In this document: positions 19,876-31,849 of the stretch, piece after piece
Numbering within the stretch: position 1 is the first letter of the stretch
How the letters are laid out: each line of letters opens with the position of its first letter
Assembly: GCA_018971155.1 (NCBI GenBank)
Contig: JAGXBI010000005.1
Span: 1-34,120, forward strand
Reading direction: 5' to 3'
Source of the DNA: Burkholderiales bacterium
GTDB lineage: Bacteria; Pseudomonadota; Gammaproteobacteria; Burkholderiales; Burkholderiaceae
DNA: 34,120 bases
The notes under the pieces: model-generated
What the model saw: only the letters and a program-made list of their open reading frames with translations
Told to the model about the DNA's origin: nothing
The model's database searches: none
Made by a program: the position numbers and the translations under genes

Positions 19876-21174
19876 TCAATGGCGCTCCAACTTGCGTTGG
19901 GCAATTACGCCAGCAACGGTATAGAACGATCCGAAAACCACGATTCTATCATTGTCGCGAGCCACTTTTCGTGCCTCGAGATAAGCCTGCCCGGGCGAAG
20001 CGAAGCGCTGCACCGAATGATCGGCATCCGCACGGAAACCGGCCGCCAGCAGCTTTTGCTCCAATACCTCGGGCGTGGCCGCGCGCGTCGTCGGAAGCGC
20101 ACTCAGATACCAGTGATCGACCTTGTCCACCAGATGTTTGAGGATGCCGTCGATATCCTTGTCCTGCATGGCCCCGAATACCACGTGCGTGTAGGGGAAG
20201 TAACCCATGCTGTCGAGATTTTGCCCCAGCACGGCGGCGGCATGCGGGTTGTGGGCAACATCGAGCACGACCGCCGGCTGGCCCGGCAACACCTGGAAGC
20301 GTCCTGGCAACTCGGCGGCCGCCAGGCCGCGCCGCATGTCCTGCGCGCTGACCGGCAGACGCTCCCGCATCGCCTCCAGGGCAGCCAGCGCCGCGGACGC
20401 GTTCAGCAACTGATTGGCGCCGCGCAGGGCCGGATAGGCAAGCGCCGCCCGGCGCAGGCTGCGCCCGGCATAACTCCACTGCTGCTTGTCACCCTGGTAA
20501 TTGAAATCGCGGCCGAACAGCCAGAGGTCGGCGTCGATCTCCTGCGCATGGTCGATCAGCGATTGCGGCGGCACGGGATCGCTGCAGATCGCTGGCCGGC
20601 CAGTGCGGAAGATGCCGGCCTTCTCGAAGCCGATTTTTTCCCGGGTGTCCCCCAGATAACTGGCGTGATCGATGTCGATGCTGGTGACAATGGCGCAGTC
20701 CGTGTCGATGATATTGACCGCATCGAGTCGCCCGCCTAGCCCGACCTCCAGGATTACGGCGTCAAGGCCGCTGGTGGCGAACAGATGCATGATCGCCAGC
20801 GTGGTGAACTCGAAATAGGTCAGCGACACCGGCTCGGCGAAGCTGCATCGAGCCGACTCGACTGCTTCGAAATGCGGCAGCAACTGTTCGTCGCTGGCAA
20901 TCTCGCCATTGATGCGTGCCCGCTCGTTGAACGCCAGCAAGTGCGGCGACGTATGGCAGCCGACCTTGTAACCGGCAGCCAGCAGCATCGCTTCGAGCAG
21001 CGTGCAGGTCGAGCCCTTGCCGTTGGTGCCGCCCACGGTGAACACCGGGCAGGCGAAGGTCAGCCCCAAGGCCTGCTTGACCTTGCCGATACGGGCGAGA
21101 CCCATGTCGATGCCCACCGGATGGGCGGTTTCCAGATATTCAAGCCAGGGGGAAAGCGTTGGAAAAGTCGGCAT
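19876..21174 (-). CDS. folC: Bifunctional folylpolyglutamate synthase/dihydrofolate synthase
   Basis: FTVGGTNGKGSTCTLLEAMLLAAGYKVGCHTSPHLLAFNERARING; Mur ligase fold. Confidence 0.96.
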   Translation of the reverse strand: MPTFPTLSPWLEYLETAHPVGIDMGLARIGKVKQALGLTFACPVFTVGGTNGKGSTCTLLEAMLLAAGYKVGCHTSPHLLAFNERARINGEIASDEQLLPHFEAVESARCSFAEPVSLTYFEFTTLAIMHLFATSGLDAVILEVGLGGRLDAVNIIDTDCAIVTSIDIDHASYLGDTREKIGFEKAGIFRTGRPAICSDPVPPQSLIDHAQEIDADLWLFGRDFNYQGDKQQWSYAGRSLRRAALAYPALRGANQLLNASAALAALEAMRERLPVSAQDMRRGLAAAELPGRFQVLPGQPAVVLDVAHNPHAAAVLGQNLDSMGYFPYTHVVFGAMQDKDIDGILKHLVDKVDHWYLSALPTTRAATPEVLEQKLLAAGFRADADHSVQRFASPGQAYLEARKVARDNDRIVVFGSFYTVAGVIAQRKLERH

Positions 21175-21247
21175 GGGACAGGCAAAAAAACAAAGCGCGG
21201 ACGCCGCCGCGCTGAAGGCTGAATCTTACGCTGGATTCGAACTGCGT

Positions 21248-22123
21248 TCAGGCCACCGCATCGGCGGGTTGGCGCTCCATCAGGGCGATCAGCCGGGCGA
21301 TTTCCTCACGCAACTTGCGTCGGTCGACGATCATGTCGATCGCGCCCTTTTGCAGCAGGAATTCGGCGCGCTGAAATCCTTCCGGCAACGTTTCCCGCAC
21401 GGTCTGCTCGATCACGCGCGGGCCGGCAAATCCGACCAGCGCCCTGGGTTCGGCAATCACGACGTCACCCAAAAAAGCGAAGCTGGCCGACACGCCGCCC
21501 ATGGTCGGGTCGGTGAGCACGGAAATGAAGGGCAACTTCGCCTCCGACAGCTTGGTCAGCATGGCGGTGGTCTTGGCCATCTGCATCAGGGAAAGCAGGC
21601 TCTCCTGCATGCGCGCGCCGCCGGACGCGGTAATGCAAATGAACGGCACGCCCTGCTCGATGGCATTTTGCGCACCGCGCGTGAAGCGCTCGCCCACCAC
21701 CGAACCCATCGAGCCGCCCATGAAGCCGAATTCGAAGCAGGCAACGACCACCGGCAGCGTATGGATGGCGCCGCCCATGACCACCATGGCATCGGTCTCG
21801 CCGGTGTCTTCCATGGCTTCCTTGATGCGCTCCGGATATTTGCGGCTATCCTTGAATTTCAGCGCGTCGACCGGCACGATTTCCTGGCCGATCTCGTAGC
21901 GGCCTTCGGGATCGAGCAGGCTGTCCAGGCGCTCGCGCGCATTGATGCGCATATGGTGGTCGCATTTGGGGCAAACGTGCAGGTTTGCCTCGACATCATT
22001 GCGATACAGCACGGCCTCGCACGACGGGCACTTGACCCACAAGCCTTCGGGAATGCTCTTGTTGCGTTGGGCCGGATCGGTCTGCTTGATCTTCGGCGGC
22101 AACAGTTTATCGAGCCAACTCAT
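21248..22123 (-). CDS. accD: Acetyl-CoA carboxylase carboxyltransferase subunit beta
   Basis: [40 protein letters not shown]...CPKCDHH zinc-ribbon; carboxyltransferase core. Confidence 0.98.
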   Translation of the reverse strand: MSWLDKLLPPKIKQTDPAQRNKSIPEGLWVKCPSCEAVLYRNDVEANLHVCPKCDHHMRINARERLDSLLDPEGRYEIGQEIVPVDALKFKDSRKYPERIKEAMEDTGETDAMVVMGGAIHTLPVVVACFEFGFMGGSMGSVVGERFTRGAQNAIEQGVPFICITASGGARMQESLLSLMQMAKTTAMLTKLSEAKLPFISVLTDPTMGGVSASFAFLGDVVIAEPRALVGFAGPRVIEQTVRETLPEGFQRAEFLLQKGAIDMIVDRRKLREEIARLIALMERQPADAVA

Positions 22124-22139
22124 CGTTTCTCCTTGGCCG

Positions 22140-22976
22140 TTATTTACGGGTTGCCGGCGTTTCATCCAGTGCAACGCGAATCCCGGCAATGAATTCAGCC
22201 AGCGATTTTACCGCTTTCGCGGCACTTTGGTCGTCCTGATCGCGCGTAGCGTCTTCAAGCAGCTGAATGATGCGGCTGCCGATCACCACGGCGTCGGCCA
22301 CTTGCCCGATCGCGGCGGCCGTCTGGGCATCGCGGATGCCAAAGCCGACGCCGACCGGCACGTTGACGTGCCGCTTGATTTGCGGAATCTTGCCGGCCAC
22401 GCTGTCGAGGTCAAGGTGCGCGGCGCCGGTCACCCCCTTGAGCGACACGTAGTAGACGTAGCCGCTGGCCAGTTTGGCGACTGCCGCGATCCGCTTGTCG
22501 GTCGAGGTCGGCGCGAGCAGGAAAATCGGGTCGAGCTCGTGCGCGCGCATCTGTGCGGCGAACTCACCACTCTCCTCGGGCGGGTAATCGACGACCAGCA
22601 CGCCGTCGACCCCGGCTGCCTGGGCGCGCTGCGCGAACGCCGCGAGTCCCATGCGCTCGATCGGGTTGGCATACCCCATCAGCACGACCGGTGTATGGGT
22701 ATTCTTGCGTCGGAACGCCGCCACGTTATCGAGCACCTGCGCCAGGCTGACACCCTTGGCCAAGGCACGCTCCGAGGCGCGTTGAATCACCGGCCCGTCG
22801 GCCATCGGATCGGAAAATGGCACGCCGAGTTCGATCACGTCGGCGCCGTTGTCGGCCAGTGCGTGCATCAGGTCGACGGTCCACGCCGGTTCGGGGTCGC
22901 CGGCCGTCATGAAGGGGATCAGCCCTTTTTTACCCTGCGCTTGCAGTGCCTGAAAAGTCGCTTGTATGCGGGACAT
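22140..22976 (-). CDS. trpA: Tryptophan synthase alpha chain
   Basis: [65 protein letters not shown]. Confidence 0.98.
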   Translation of the reverse strand: MSRIQATFQALQAQGKKGLIPFMTAGDPEPAWTVDLMHALADNGADVIELGVPFSDPMADGPVIQRASERALAKGVSLAQVLDNVAAFRRKNTHTPVVLMGYANPIERMGLAAFAQRAQAAGVDGVLVVDYPPEESGEFAAQMRAHELDPIFLLAPTSTDKRIAAVAKLASGYVYYVSLKGVTGAAHLDLDSVAGKIPQIKRHVNVPVGVGFGIRDAQTAAAIGQVADAVVIGSRIIQLLEDATRDQDDQSAAKAVKSLAEFIAGIRVALDETPATRK

Positions 22977-23790
22977 GGTTTTCCAGTTGTTGAATGCGTT
23001 GATGAGCGAGCGCGCAGTATTGCGGATTGATTTCGTAACCGATGAAGCGGCGCCCGTGACGCGCGCACGCGACCGCCGTGGTGCCGCTGCCCATGAAGGG
23101 GTCAAGCACCAGCCCGTCCGGGGGACAGGTGGCCAGCACCATGCGCTCGATGATGTCGAGCGGTTTTTGGGTCGGATGATCCACCCGCTCCAGATCCTGC
23201 CGGTGCAGGCGCGAAACCGACCACAGGTCTTTTGGGTTGTAGCCGAGTTCGAGCCACTTGCTGCCCTCGAAGATGCGCCGGCTGCGCGCCTTCTTGGTCA
23301 CCGGGTCGTAAGGAATACGCACCGCATCGAGATTGAAATAATAGTCCTTCGAGACTGCGAAAAACCCGATGTTGTCGTGCACCGAACTGAAGCGGCGCGT
23401 GGTGCCTCCCATGCTCGGAACGCGCCGGTCCCAGATGATTTCGTTGACCATCAGCATGCGCCGCTTGAGAAACACGAACAGCTCGGGCGCGTACTGCCAG
23501 GTGCAGAAAATGTAAAGAGAACCGGACGCCTTGAGCTTGGGAATCGCGAGGTCGAGCCAGCCATACGTCCAGGCGAGAAAATCGTCGCCCGAACGCATGT
23601 CCGAATCGTTGCCGTAATCCTTGCCGAGACCGTAGGGCGGATCGGCCAGGATCAGGTCGACCGAACCATCGGCGACCTCCGCGGCGCTGGCAAGAAAATC
23701 GGCGTGGCGAATCGACACCGACGCACCGATGAGCGGCGGCTCGGCAGACTTCGCCGGCTCGCTGGCGAGACTATCGGTGGCGCGCGTCAT
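22930..23790 (-). CDS. Site-specific DNA methyltransferase (beta-class amino-methyltransferase)
   Basis: Catalytic [19 protein letters not shown] near the N-terminus and SAM-binding [26 protein letters not shown] near the C-terminus (beta-class order); HPTQKP. Confidence 0.93.
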   Translation of the reverse strand: MTRATDSLASEPAKSAEPPLIGASVSIRHADFLASAAEVADGSVDLILADPPYGLGKDYGNDSDMRSGDDFLAWTYGWLDLAIPKLKASGSLYIFCTWQYAPELFVFLKRRMLMVNEIIWDRRVPSMGGTTRRFSSVHDNIGFFAVSKDYYFNLDAVRIPYDPVTKKARSRRIFEGSKWLELGYNPKDLWSVSRLHRQDLERVDHPTQKPLDIIERMVLATCPPDGLVLDPFMGSGTTAVACARHGRRFIGYEINPQYCALAHQRIQQLENHVPHTSDFSGTASAG

Positions 23791-23830
23791 GGCGTGTCGG
23801 TTCTCACGGTCGTCACGGGGCGCGGCCGCA

Positions 23831-25039
23831 CTATGGCGTTTCCTTGCCCGCGACGGCCATCACCGTATGCATGTCCTTATCGCCGCGCCCGGACAGATTG
23901 ACCAGCAGCGACTTGTCCTTGGGCAGCGTCGGCGCCAGCTTGCAGGCGTAGGCCAGCGCGTGGCTCGACTCCAGCGCGGGGATGATGCCCTCGATGCGAC
24001 AGCAATCGTGAAACGCCTGCAGCGCCTCGGTGTCGGTGACCGCGACATATTCCGCGCGGTGGCTGTCCTTGAGCCAGGCATGCTCAGGGCCCACACCAGG
24101 GTAGTCCAGTCCGGCCGAGATCGAATGCGTCTCCAGGATCTGGCCGTTGGCGTCTTGCAGCAAGTAGGTGCGATTGCCGTGCAGCACGCCCGGCGTGCCG
24201 CCCACCAGTGCTGCCGCATGGTGGCTGGTGGCAATGCCCTCGCCCGCAGCCTCCACACCGATCAGCTTGACGTTGGCATGATCCAGATAGGGATAGAAGA
24301 TCCCCATCGCATTGGAGCCGCCGCCGACGCAGGCAAGCACGTAATCGGGCTGGCGGCCTGTCAGTTCGGGCATCTGCAGTTTGCACTCCTGGCCGATGAC
24401 GCTTTGGAAATCACGTACCAGCATCGGATAGGGATGCGGCCCGGCCACCGTGCCGATGATGTAGAACGTGTTCTCGACATTCGTCACCCAGTCGCGCATT
24501 GCTTCGTTGAGCGCGTCCTTGAGGGTTTTCGAGCCGGATTCGACCGGCACCACCCGCGCACCCAGCAATTGCATGCGGTAGACGTTGGCGGCCTGCCGCT
24601 TGACGTCTTCCGAGCCCATGTAGACGACGCATTCCATGCCGAAGCGCGCCGCGATGGTGGCAGTCGCCACGCCATGCTGCCCGGCGCCGGTCTCGGCGAT
24701 CACGCGCGGCTTGCCCATGCGGCGCGCAAGCAGCGCCTGGCCAATGACGTTATTGATCTTGTGCGCACCCGTGTGATTGAGATCTTCCCGCTTGAGGTAG
24801 ATCTGCGCGCCGCCGAGCTCCTGACTCCAGCGCTTGGCATGATAGACGGGGGACGGGCGACCGACGTAGTGCTTCAGTTCGTAATGGAATTCTTCCTGGA
24901 ATGCCGGATCATGCTGGCATTTCTGATAGGCATCGCGCAATTCGTCGAGCGCGTGAATCAGCGTTTCCGAGACGAAAACGCCGCCATATGGGCCGAAATG
25001 GCCTCGAGCATCGGGGAAATCGTACATAGTGTCACTCAC
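23831..25039 (-). CDS. trpB: Tryptophan synthase beta chain
   Basis: [23 protein letters not shown]...[24 protein letters not shown]...[10 protein letters not shown]. Confidence 0.98.
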   Translation of the reverse strand: MSDTMYDFPDARGHFGPYGGVFVSETLIHALDELRDAYQKCQHDPAFQEEFHYELKHYVGRPSPVYHAKRWSQELGGAQIYLKREDLNHTGAHKINNVIGQALLARRMGKPRVIAETGAGQHGVATATIAARFGMECVVYMGSEDVKRQAANVYRMQLLGARVVPVESGSKTLKDALNEAMRDWVTNVENTFYIIGTVAGPHPYPMLVRDFQSVIGQECKLQMPELTGRQPDYVLACVGGGSNAMGIFYPYLDHANVKLIGVEAAGEGIATSHHAAALVGGTPGVLHGNRTYLLQDANGQILETHSISAGLDYPGVGPEHAWLKDSHRAEYVAVTDTEALQAFHDCCRIEGIIPALESSHALAYACKLAPTLPKDKSLLVNLSGRGDKDMHTVMAVAGKETP

Positions 25040-25077
25040 CGCAAGGGGGCCGCCGGCAGTGCCGCCAACGGCTTTGA

Positions 25078-25734
25078 TTATCGGGCGTCCGCAGCGCGAA
25101 CCGCGCGCACGAAAGCCGCCATACGGGCGTGATCTTTCACGCCACGCGCGGACTCCACGCCGCTGGAGACATCCACGGCGTAGGGCCGCACACGCGCAAT
25201 GGCGTCAGCGACATTGTGCGCGTTCAAGCCACCACTTAAAACGGCCCGACGCGCGAGTTCTTTTGGAATAAGTGACCAATCGAAGACCTTCCCCCCGCCG
25301 CCGTATCCTTCGACCAGGGCATCGAGCAAAATGCCCTGCGCGGCAGCGTAATCATCGGCAGATTGTAGCAAATCCGCGGCACTTTTCGTGTCGGGGCCAA
25401 CCCGCAACGCGCGCAGCCACGGACGGCCGCCCGCAGCCTGGGCTCCCGCGATGCATTGCTCGGCCGATTCGTCGCCGTGAAACTGCAGCAGGTCCAGCGG
25501 TACCCGCGCGACGGTGCGGCTTATTTCATCCGGCGTAGCGTTGACGAACAGCCCGACGACCGTGACGAATGGCGGCACCCGGCTCGCCAGCGAGGCGGCC
25601 TGCTCGATCGAGACGTGACGCGGGCTCGGCGGAAAAAAAACCAGGCCGATCGCATCAACACCCAGCGCCACGGCATAGTCGATATCCGCCGGCCGGGAAA
25701 GGCCGCAAATTTTGATGCGAGTACGTGTTGTCAT
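25078..25734 (-). CDS. trpF: Phosphoribosylanthranilate isomerase
   Basis: [41 protein letters not shown]; start at 25734 gives an ATGA overlap with the truA stop. Confidence 0.96.
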   Translation of the reverse strand: MTTRTRIKICGLSRPADIDYAVALGVDAIGLVFFPPSPRHVSIEQAASLASRVPPFVTVVGLFVNATPDEISRTVARVPLDLLQFHGDESAEQCIAGAQAAGGRPWLRALRVGPDTKSAADLLQSADDYAAAQGILLDALVEGYGGGGKVFDWSLIPKELARRAVLSGGLNAHNVADAIARVRPYAVDVSSGVESARGVKDHARMAAFVRAVRAADAR

Positions 25735-26528
25735 GTTGGCCACGGCATGGAATAGGGCCAGGCCGACCAGTTGGGCGGCGGCAGTCGAAATTTGTCAGGA
25801 TAGCCGACCTGGGCCAGATACAGCCCGTCCGGCATGAACGTCGGCGCCGCGCGACGGCGGTCGCCGCTCGCCAGCACCTCGGCCATCCAGCCCGGCGGCT
25901 GGCGGCCCTTGCCGATGCTGACCAGGCACCCCATCAAATTGCGCACCATATGGTGCAGGAATGCGTTGGCCCGGAAGCGGAATCCGTAAAAATTCCCTTG
26001 CTGGCCGATGTCGATTGCATACATGTGCTTGACGGGCGTCTTGGCCTGGCATTCCGATGAACGGAACGCAGAAAAGTCATGCTCGCCGATCAGGCATTCC
26101 ACCGCCGCCCGCATCGCCGCAACATCGAGCGGAGTGTGCAACCATCCACACTTGCCTTCCAGCAATGGCGCGCGCACCGGATGGACATAGAGCATATAAA
26201 AATAGGTGCGCTCGAAAGCGGCGAAGCGCGCGTGGAATTCCTCCGACACCGGGGTGGCCCACTGAATCGCAACCGTTTTCGGCAAAAATGCGTTGACCCC
26301 GCGGACCCAGGCGTAGTCGGATCTGGCCAGCGGTGTGTCGAAGTGCACCACCTGGCCCAGCGCATGCACCCCTGCATCGGTTCGTCCGGCGACATGGGTT
26401 TGCACCGGCATACCGGCAAACGCGGCCAAGGCCCGCTCGAGTGCATCCTGCACGGTGTTACCGTGCGGTTGGGCCTGCCAGCCGGAAAAGGCCAAACCGT
26501 CGTACTGTATTCCAAGCGCAATTCGCAT
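25731..26528 (-). CDS. truA: tRNA pseudouridine(38-40) synthase
   Basis: [34 protein letters not shown]...[19 protein letters not shown]. Confidence 0.97.
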   Translation of the reverse strand: MRIALGIQYDGLAFSGWQAQPHGNTVQDALERALAAFAGMPVQTHVAGRTDAGVHALGQVVHFDTPLARSDYAWVRGVNAFLPKTVAIQWATPVSEEFHARFAAFERTYFYMLYVHPVRAPLLEGKCGWLHTPLDVAAMRAAVECLIGEHDFSAFRSSECQAKTPVKHMYAIDIGQQGNFYGFRFRANAFLHHMVRNLMGCLVSIGKGRQPPGWMAEVLASGDRRRAAPTFMPDGLYLAQVGYPDKFRLPPPNWSAWPYSMPWPT

Positions 26529-26569
26529 AGGGCGCCACGGCGTCGCGCCGCGCGGGTTTCATTGGATCA

Positions 26570-26601
26570 AAAGAAAAGGCGCCAACGACAATCGGGCGCC
26601 C
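26570..26601 (-). terminator. Intrinsic terminator downstream of the fimV-like gene
   Basis: Minus strand GGCGCC-cgattgtcgtt-GGCGCC-TTTTCTTTT; arms at 26578-26583/26595-26600. Confidence 0.75.
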
Positions 26602-26627
26602 AAAGCTACGGTCAATCGGTACGCGTA

Positions 26628-28733
26628 TTATCCCAGCGTGGCCATCCGCTTGCGCGCCTCGGCCTGGGCAGCCGCGTCGCCGTCCCTGAGCACCTCTTCG
26701 AGCAGTTCGCGCGCACCGGCCTTGTCGCCGATCGCCACGTAGGCGTTAGCCAGCTCAAGCTTGGTTTGAATCGTGTCGGCCAGCGGCGCATGCGCCGGAC
26801 CCGCCTGCGCCGTATCGGCCTCGCTCGCTCCTTTCAGGTCGAGGTCGAAACCCGACAGATCGAAAGACAACGGCTTGAGCGACGGGGCCTCGTCGCGTTC
26901 CGGCACTGCAAAAGGCGTCGCCGGCTCATCGCGCAATGCTTGCGCGTCGTCCGGAGAAACCGGTGACGACGCAGCCCCGGCAGCCTCGCCGGCAGGCGCC
27001 ATCGTGAAATTCACCGTTCCCCACGGGGCTTCATCGGGACTGACGATCGGCTTGTCCGTGTGCGCTTCGGTACGTACCGATTCGTCAGCATGACCCGGCA
27101 GCGACAGATCGATATCGCCAACCAGCTGCGCCACCCCATTGACCGGCATGCTCGACGGCGTCGGTCTCGGCGCTTTTTCGGTTTCCGCCACCAGCCGCTC
27201 CAGCGCGGCCTCGGCGCTGAGCGCCCCGGCTGCCAGCGCGACATTTTTTTCGCTGGATACCTTTTCCATGCGCTGCGTTATTCGTTCATTCATCGTCTTG
27301 TGTGCATCGCCATTGGCAACCGCATCCGCATGTGCGGCGTGGCTGTCGTCGCCGCCCGCATCGTACGGGCCTTCCTGGCCGACCGGCGCTTGTGGTTGCG
27401 CACGGCGGCGCGTCATGAACCAGAGGATGGCCAGCAGCAGCACCAGTAGGGCCGCACCGGGCCATAGATAAGGATTGCGCTTGAGCGCGTCCCACGACAA
27501 CGCAGGCGCCCCCTTCTTTTCGCCGGCAGCGACAACCGACGCCGGCGCTTGCGAAGCGGCCGCCGGCACCGCCGTCGACTGGGATGCTGCGGGCTGCGAA
27601 GCCACTGCGGTGCTGGCTGCCGCGACACCAGCGGCAGGGGCCGAAGCGCCCGACTGCGCGGCGGCCTGCTCCCCCGCCTGCTTCTTTTTCAGGGCCAGCA
27701 GCTTTTGAAGTTCACCGACGTTCTTCTCCAGCGCCTGGACCCGCCCCTTCGCTTCGTCGATCGCCTTTTCGCGGGCAATGCGATCTTCTGGCGTGTTGCC
27801 GGCCTTGGGGCCCTGCTCGGGACGGGACAGGGTCAGCTCATCGCCGGGAGCAGTAGGTGCTGTGGCCGGGGCCTGCTTTTCGATTGTGCCGCCCGCGCTA
27901 CGGCCGGCGGCTTGAGTGTGTTGCTTGGCCGCGCTTTCGGCCAGACGCGCGCGGTAGGCCTGGAACTGGGCGCGGCTCTCGGCCACAAAGCGGCTTGCCG
28001 CCTGCGGCGACACGGCCTGCACCGTACCATCCGAAGGCAGCTGCAATGCGGCGCCGGCCTTGAGGAGGTTTGAGTTGCCGCCGATGAAGGCGCCACGGTT
28101 GGCGTTATAGAGGGCGGCCATCATTTGTGCCGACGTCACGCCCGGCACTTCGCTGGCAAATTTGGCAGCCAAGTCCGATAACGTATCGCCGCGCTCGACG
28201 ACATAACGCTTGCCGGCCTGCCCTGTGGATGCGGCAGAGGACGGAGCGCCCTGGGTCGTCGCCCCCGCCCCGGACGGCGCCGTCGACGGAGCGACGATCG
28301 TGGCGCCGCGTCCCCGAGTCTGCTCGGCAGACTGATTGATCAGCAGCGTGTAGGGGCTCGTTTGCCGCCCCGAACGCCAATCGAGCACAATCACGAGATC
28401 CAGAAACGGGCTCGCGACCGGCTGGCTGGTGCTGACATGAATCACATAATGGCCCGGCCCGGCTTTGGTCAGGCCGAGTTTCAGGTCAGTGAGGGCGGAG
28501 GCGTAGTTCACGCCGGTAAGGTTGAAAACCTCCCGCGGCGCCAGGCTGACGCTCAATCCGTTCGCTTCGACCGGTGTCACGTCGGTGACCTGGATATCGG
28601 CCTGCAACGGTTGGCCGGCACCGGAACGGACGGTCTGGTTGCCCAGCGTCATCGCGTTCGCGCTCAGCAGGCCGGCGCCCCACAGGAGTGCGGCCAGGGC
28701 CGTCATGCGCAATGCATCGAGTTGTTTGACCAT
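26628..28733 (-). CDS. fimV: FimV-like LysM-domain inner-membrane hub protein
   Basis: N-terminal FimV domain, LysM segment YVVERGDTLSDLAAKFASEVPGVTSAQMMAALYNANRGAFIGGNSNLLKAGAALQLP, TM helix, C-terminal KLELANAYVAIGDKAGARELLEEVLRDG. Likely start MVKQLDALR. Confidence 0.9.
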   Translation of the reverse strand: MVKQLDALRMTALAALLWGAGLLSANAMTLGNQTVRSGAGQPLQADIQVTDVTPVEANGLSVSLAPREVFNLTGVNYASALTDLKLGLTKAGPGHYVIHVSTSQPVASPFLDLVIVLDWRSGRQTSPYTLLINQSAEQTRGRGATIVAPSTAPSGAGATTQGAPSSAASTGQAGKRYVVERGDTLSDLAAKFASEVPGVTSAQMMAALYNANRGAFIGGNSNLLKAGAALQLPSDGTVQAVSPQAASRFVAESRAQFQAYRARLAESAAKQHTQAAGRSAGGTIEKQAPATAPTAPGDELTLSRPEQGPKAGNTPEDRIAREKAIDEAKGRVQALEKNVGELQKLLALKKKQAGEQAAAQSGASAPAAGVAAASTAVASQPAASQSTAVPAAASQAPASVVAAGEKKGAPALSWDALKRNPYLWPGAALLVLLLAILWFMTRRRAQPQAPVGQEGPYDAGGDDSHAAHADAVANGDAHKTMNERITQRMEKVSSEKNVALAAGALSAEAALERLVAETEKAPRPTPSSMPVNGVAQLVGDIDLSLPGHADESVRTEAHTDKPIVSPDEAPWGTVNFTMAPAGEAAGAASSPVSPDDAQALRDEPATPFAVPERDEAPSLKPLSFDLSGFDLDLKGASEADTAQAGPAHAPLADTIQTKLELANAYVAIGDKAGARELLEEVLRDGDAAAQAEARKRMATLG

Positions 28734-28843
28734 CTTGCTATTTCGCACCTGTGCCCCTTTGTGTTCTGTTGCGCTGCTCCAGTTCAAACACCCGGTTCGG
28801 CTCCCCCCGTGGCCTCACCGTGCACCGCCGCACAGGGCTCGCG

Positions 28844-29971
28844 TCAAGCGTCGAGCAGAATGCGCAAGGTCCGGCGCAGTGGCTCGGCCGCTCCCCACAA
28901 GAGTTGATCGCCGACCGTGAAAGCCGACAGATATTGATCGCCCATCGCCATCTTGCGCAACCGCCCCACCGGAATCGCCAGGGTGCCGGTCACCGCCGCA
29001 GGTGTCAAATCGGTCATGCTTGCCTCACGCGTGTTGGGCACGACCTTGACCCAGTCATTGGCCTGCCCGATGATGTCGCTGAGTTCGTCCAGCGGCACGT
29101 CCTTGCGCAACTTGATGGTGAGCGCCTGGCTATGGCAGCGCATCGCGCCGATACGCACGCACAGCCCGTCGACCGGAATCGCCGCCACGCTGAAGCCTTC
29201 GCCGCGACCGAGAATCTTGTTGGTCTCGGCACCGCCCTTCCATTCTTCGCGCGAGACGCCGTTGCCAAGATCCTTGTCGATCCAGGGAATCAGGTTGCCG
29301 CCCAAGGGCACGCCAAACTGCCGCGTTTCAGCGTCCGTCAATGCATGCTGCTTGGCCAGCACTTTGCGGTCGATCTCGAGAATCGCCGAGGCGGGATCAT
29401 CGAGCAAGGTCTTGACTTCGCCATGCAGGCTGCCGAACTGGGTCAACAGTTCCCGCATGTGTTGCGCGCCGCCACCGGACGCTGCCTGATAGGTCATGGA
29501 GGTCATCCACTCGACCAAATCGTGCTGGAACAGACCGCCCAGGCCCATCAGCATGCAGCTGACGGTGCAGTTGCCGCCGATGTAATTCTTTACACCGCTG
29601 CCCAGTGCCGTCTTGATGACGTCGAGATTGACTGGATCGAGCACAATCACGGCATCATTTTTCATGCGCAACGTCGATGCAGCGTCGATCCAGAATCCGT
29701 TCCAGCCTGCAGCTCGCAGCTTCGGGAAAATGTCGGTGGTGTAGTCACCGCCCTGGCAGGTGATGATGACGTCGCATTTTTTGAGTTCGTCGACGTTATT
29801 GGCGTCTTTGAGCACCGCTTCGTTTTTCGCTTGCGCAGGCGCTTTGCCCCCTGCGTTGCTGGTGCTGAAGAACACCGGCTCGATCAAGGAAAAATCGTTT
29901 TCCTGCTGCATCCGCTGCATCAGGACCGACCCGACCATGCCACGCCAACCTACCAGTCCAACGGTTTTCAT
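28844..29971 (-). CDS. asd: Aspartate-semialdehyde dehydrogenase
   Basis: [27 protein letters not shown]...[18 protein letters not shown] (active-site Cys). Confidence 0.98.
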   Translation of the reverse strand: MKTVGLVGWRGMVGSVLMQRMQQENDFSLIEPVFFSTSNAGGKAPAQAKNEAVLKDANNVDELKKCDVIITCQGGDYTTDIFPKLRAAGWNGFWIDAASTLRMKNDAVIVLDPVNLDVIKTALGSGVKNYIGGNCTVSCMLMGLGGLFQHDLVEWMTSMTYQAASGGGAQHMRELLTQFGSLHGEVKTLLDDPASAILEIDRKVLAKQHALTDAETRQFGVPLGGNLIPWIDKDLGNGVSREEWKGGAETNKILGRGEGFSVAAIPVDGLCVRIGAMRCHSQALTIKLRKDVPLDELSDIIGQANDWVKVVPNTREASMTDLTPAAVTGTLAIPVGRLRKMAMGDQYLSAFTVGDQLLWGAAEPLRRTLRILLDA

Positions 29972-29988
29972 CTTTCACTCTCTCAATT

Positions 29989-30030
29989 GAATCTGCGGCA
30001 GCACCATCGTGGTGTCGCCGCAGACGATTC
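29989..30030. other. Long imperfect stem-loop between leuB and asd
   Basis: GAATC-TGCGGC-ag-CACCA-tcg-TGGTG-tc-GCCGCA-gac-GATTC; no U tract on the minus strand. Confidence 0.8.
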
Positions 30031-30031
30031 A

Positions 30032-31105
30032 TCACGCTCGCAGCGCAGCTACCACCGCCTCGCCCATCTCACGCGTGCCCACCTTGGTGGCGCCTTGCTG
30101 CCAGATATCGGGCGTGCGCAGACCCTGGGCAAGCACTCGCTTGACGGCGCTTTCGATGCGCTCGGCCTGTTCCGTCCTGCCGAACGTGTAGCGCAGCATC
30201 ATCGCAGCCGACAGGATCGTCGCCAGCGGATTGGCGACTCCTTTGCCGGCGATATCGGGCGCGGATCCGTGAGACGGTTCATACAAGCCCTTGTTATTCG
30301 CGTCGAGCGAGGCCGACGGGAGCATCCCGATGGATCCCGTCAGCATCGCCGCCTCATCGGAAAGAATATCGCCAAACATGTTGCCGGTGACGATCACGTC
30401 GAAATTCTTCGGCGCTTTCACGAGTTGCATCGCGGCATTGTCGACATACATGTGCGACAGCTCCACGTCGGCGTATTCCTTGGCCACGTCGAGCATCACT
30501 TCCTTCCAGAGCTGCGACGTCTCCAGCACATTGGCCTTGTCGACCGAGCACAGCCGCTTGTCGCGCTTGCGCGCGGCCTGAAATGCCACATGGGCGATAC
30601 GGCGCACTTCCGGCTCGCTGTAGCGCATCGTGTCGAAACCCTCTCGGCTACCGGCAAAAAGACCGTCTGGCGCGCTGCGAATACCGCGTGGCTGGCCAAA
30701 ATAGATGTCTCCGTTCAGTTCACGGATGATCAGGATATTGAGGCCGGCGACGATTTCCGGCTTCAGGCTGGACGCGCTGGCCAATTCGTCGTAAAGGATT
30801 GCCGGGCGGAAATTGGCAAACAGTTGCAGATGCTTGCGCAAGCCGAGAATGGCCTGCTCGGGACGCAGCTCGCGCGCCAGGGTGTCGTACTTCCAATCGC
30901 CCACCGCGCCGAACAGGATCGCGTCGGCGGACTGGGCCAGCGCCAGGGTTGCATCCGGCAACGGATGTCCGTGCGCTTCGTAGCCGGCTCCGCCGACCGG
31001 CGCCTGCTCCAGTTCGAGTTTTTCGTCCAGCGCGTTGAGCACTTTCACGGCTTCGGCGACAATCTCCGGCCCAATGCCATCACCCGGCAATACTGCGATT
31101 TTCAT
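30032..31105 (-). CDS. leuB: 3-isopropylmalate dehydrogenase
   Basis: [23 protein letters not shown]...[34 protein letters not shown]. Confidence 0.98.
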   Translation of the reverse strand: MKIAVLPGDGIGPEIVAEAVKVLNALDEKLELEQAPVGGAGYEAHGHPLPDATLALAQSADAILFGAVGDWKYDTLARELRPEQAILGLRKHLQLFANFRPAILYDELASASSLKPEIVAGLNILIIRELNGDIYFGQPRGIRSAPDGLFAGSREGFDTMRYSEPEVRRIAHVAFQAARKRDKRLCSVDKANVLETSQLWKEVMLDVAKEYADVELSHMYVDNAAMQLVKAPKNFDVIVTGNMFGDILSDEAAMLTGSIGMLPSASLDANNKGLYEPSHGSAPDIAGKGVANPLATILSAAMMLRYTFGRTEQAERIESAVKRVLAQGLRTPDIWQQGATKVGTREMGEAVVAALRA

Positions 31106-31130
31106 TGCGTATTCCTTATTTCGGTTCGAA

Positions 31131-31781
31131 TTAGCCCGGCAGACGGTGGTTCAGCCATGGCTGGGTCGCCAAACGCCGTGCCTCGAATTCCTTGATTTTA
31201 TCGGCATGCTGCAGGGTCAGTCCGATATCGTCGAAGCCATTGAGCAGGCAATGCTTGCGGAACGGCTCAACGTTGAAAGCGAACTCGCGCCCGTCGGGTG
31301 CGATCACCATTTGCTTCTGCAGATCGATGGTCAGCTTGTAGCCCACGAATGCGACCGTTTCGTTGAAGAGGTGATCGACTTGCGACTCCGACAGAACGAT
31401 CGGCAGCAGGCCGTTCTTGAAGCAGTTATTGAAAAAAATGTCCGCGAAGCTCGGGGCGATGATCGCGCGAAAGCCGTACTGCTGAAGTGCCCAGGGGGCA
31501 TGCTCACGCGAACTGCCGCAGCCGAAATTCTTGCGCGCTAGCAGCACGCTGGCGCCTTGATAGCGCGACTGATTGAGTACGAAATCCGGGTTGAGCGGGC
31601 GGCGCGCGCAATCCTGACCCGGCTGCCCTACGTCAAGGTAGCGCCATTCATCGAACAGGTTTTGACCAAAGCCGGTGCGCTTGATCGATTTCAGAAATTG
31701 CTTGGGAATGATCGCGTCAGTATCGACGTTCTCTCGGTCAAGCGGGGCAACGAGGCCGCTGTGGACGACAAATTTTTCCAT
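31131..31781 (-). CDS. leuD: 3-isopropylmalate dehydratase small subunit
   Basis: [39 protein letters not shown]...[15 protein letters not shown]. Confidence 0.97.
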   Translation of the reverse strand: MEKFVVHSGLVAPLDRENVDTDAIIPKQFLKSIKRTGFGQNLFDEWRYLDVGQPGQDCARRPLNPDFVLNQSRYQGASVLLARKNFGCGSSREHAPWALQQYGFRAIIAPSFADIFFNNCFKNGLLPIVLSESQVDHLFNETVAFVGYKLTIDLQKQMVIAPDGREFAFNVEPFRKHCLLNGFDDIGLTLQHADKIKEFEARRLATQPWLNHRLPG

Positions 31782-31849
31782 GTTCAATTCACCTGCGACG
31801 GAAACATAAAGGCGATCCGTTCTGGGCGGACAGCCACAAAGCGTTTGAC

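Noticed and set aside
28751-31195. 814-aa plus-strand ORF opposite asd and leuB
   Set aside because: Antisense shadow of two clearly conserved genes in high-GC DNA; Arg/His-rich composition and no recognisable domain.
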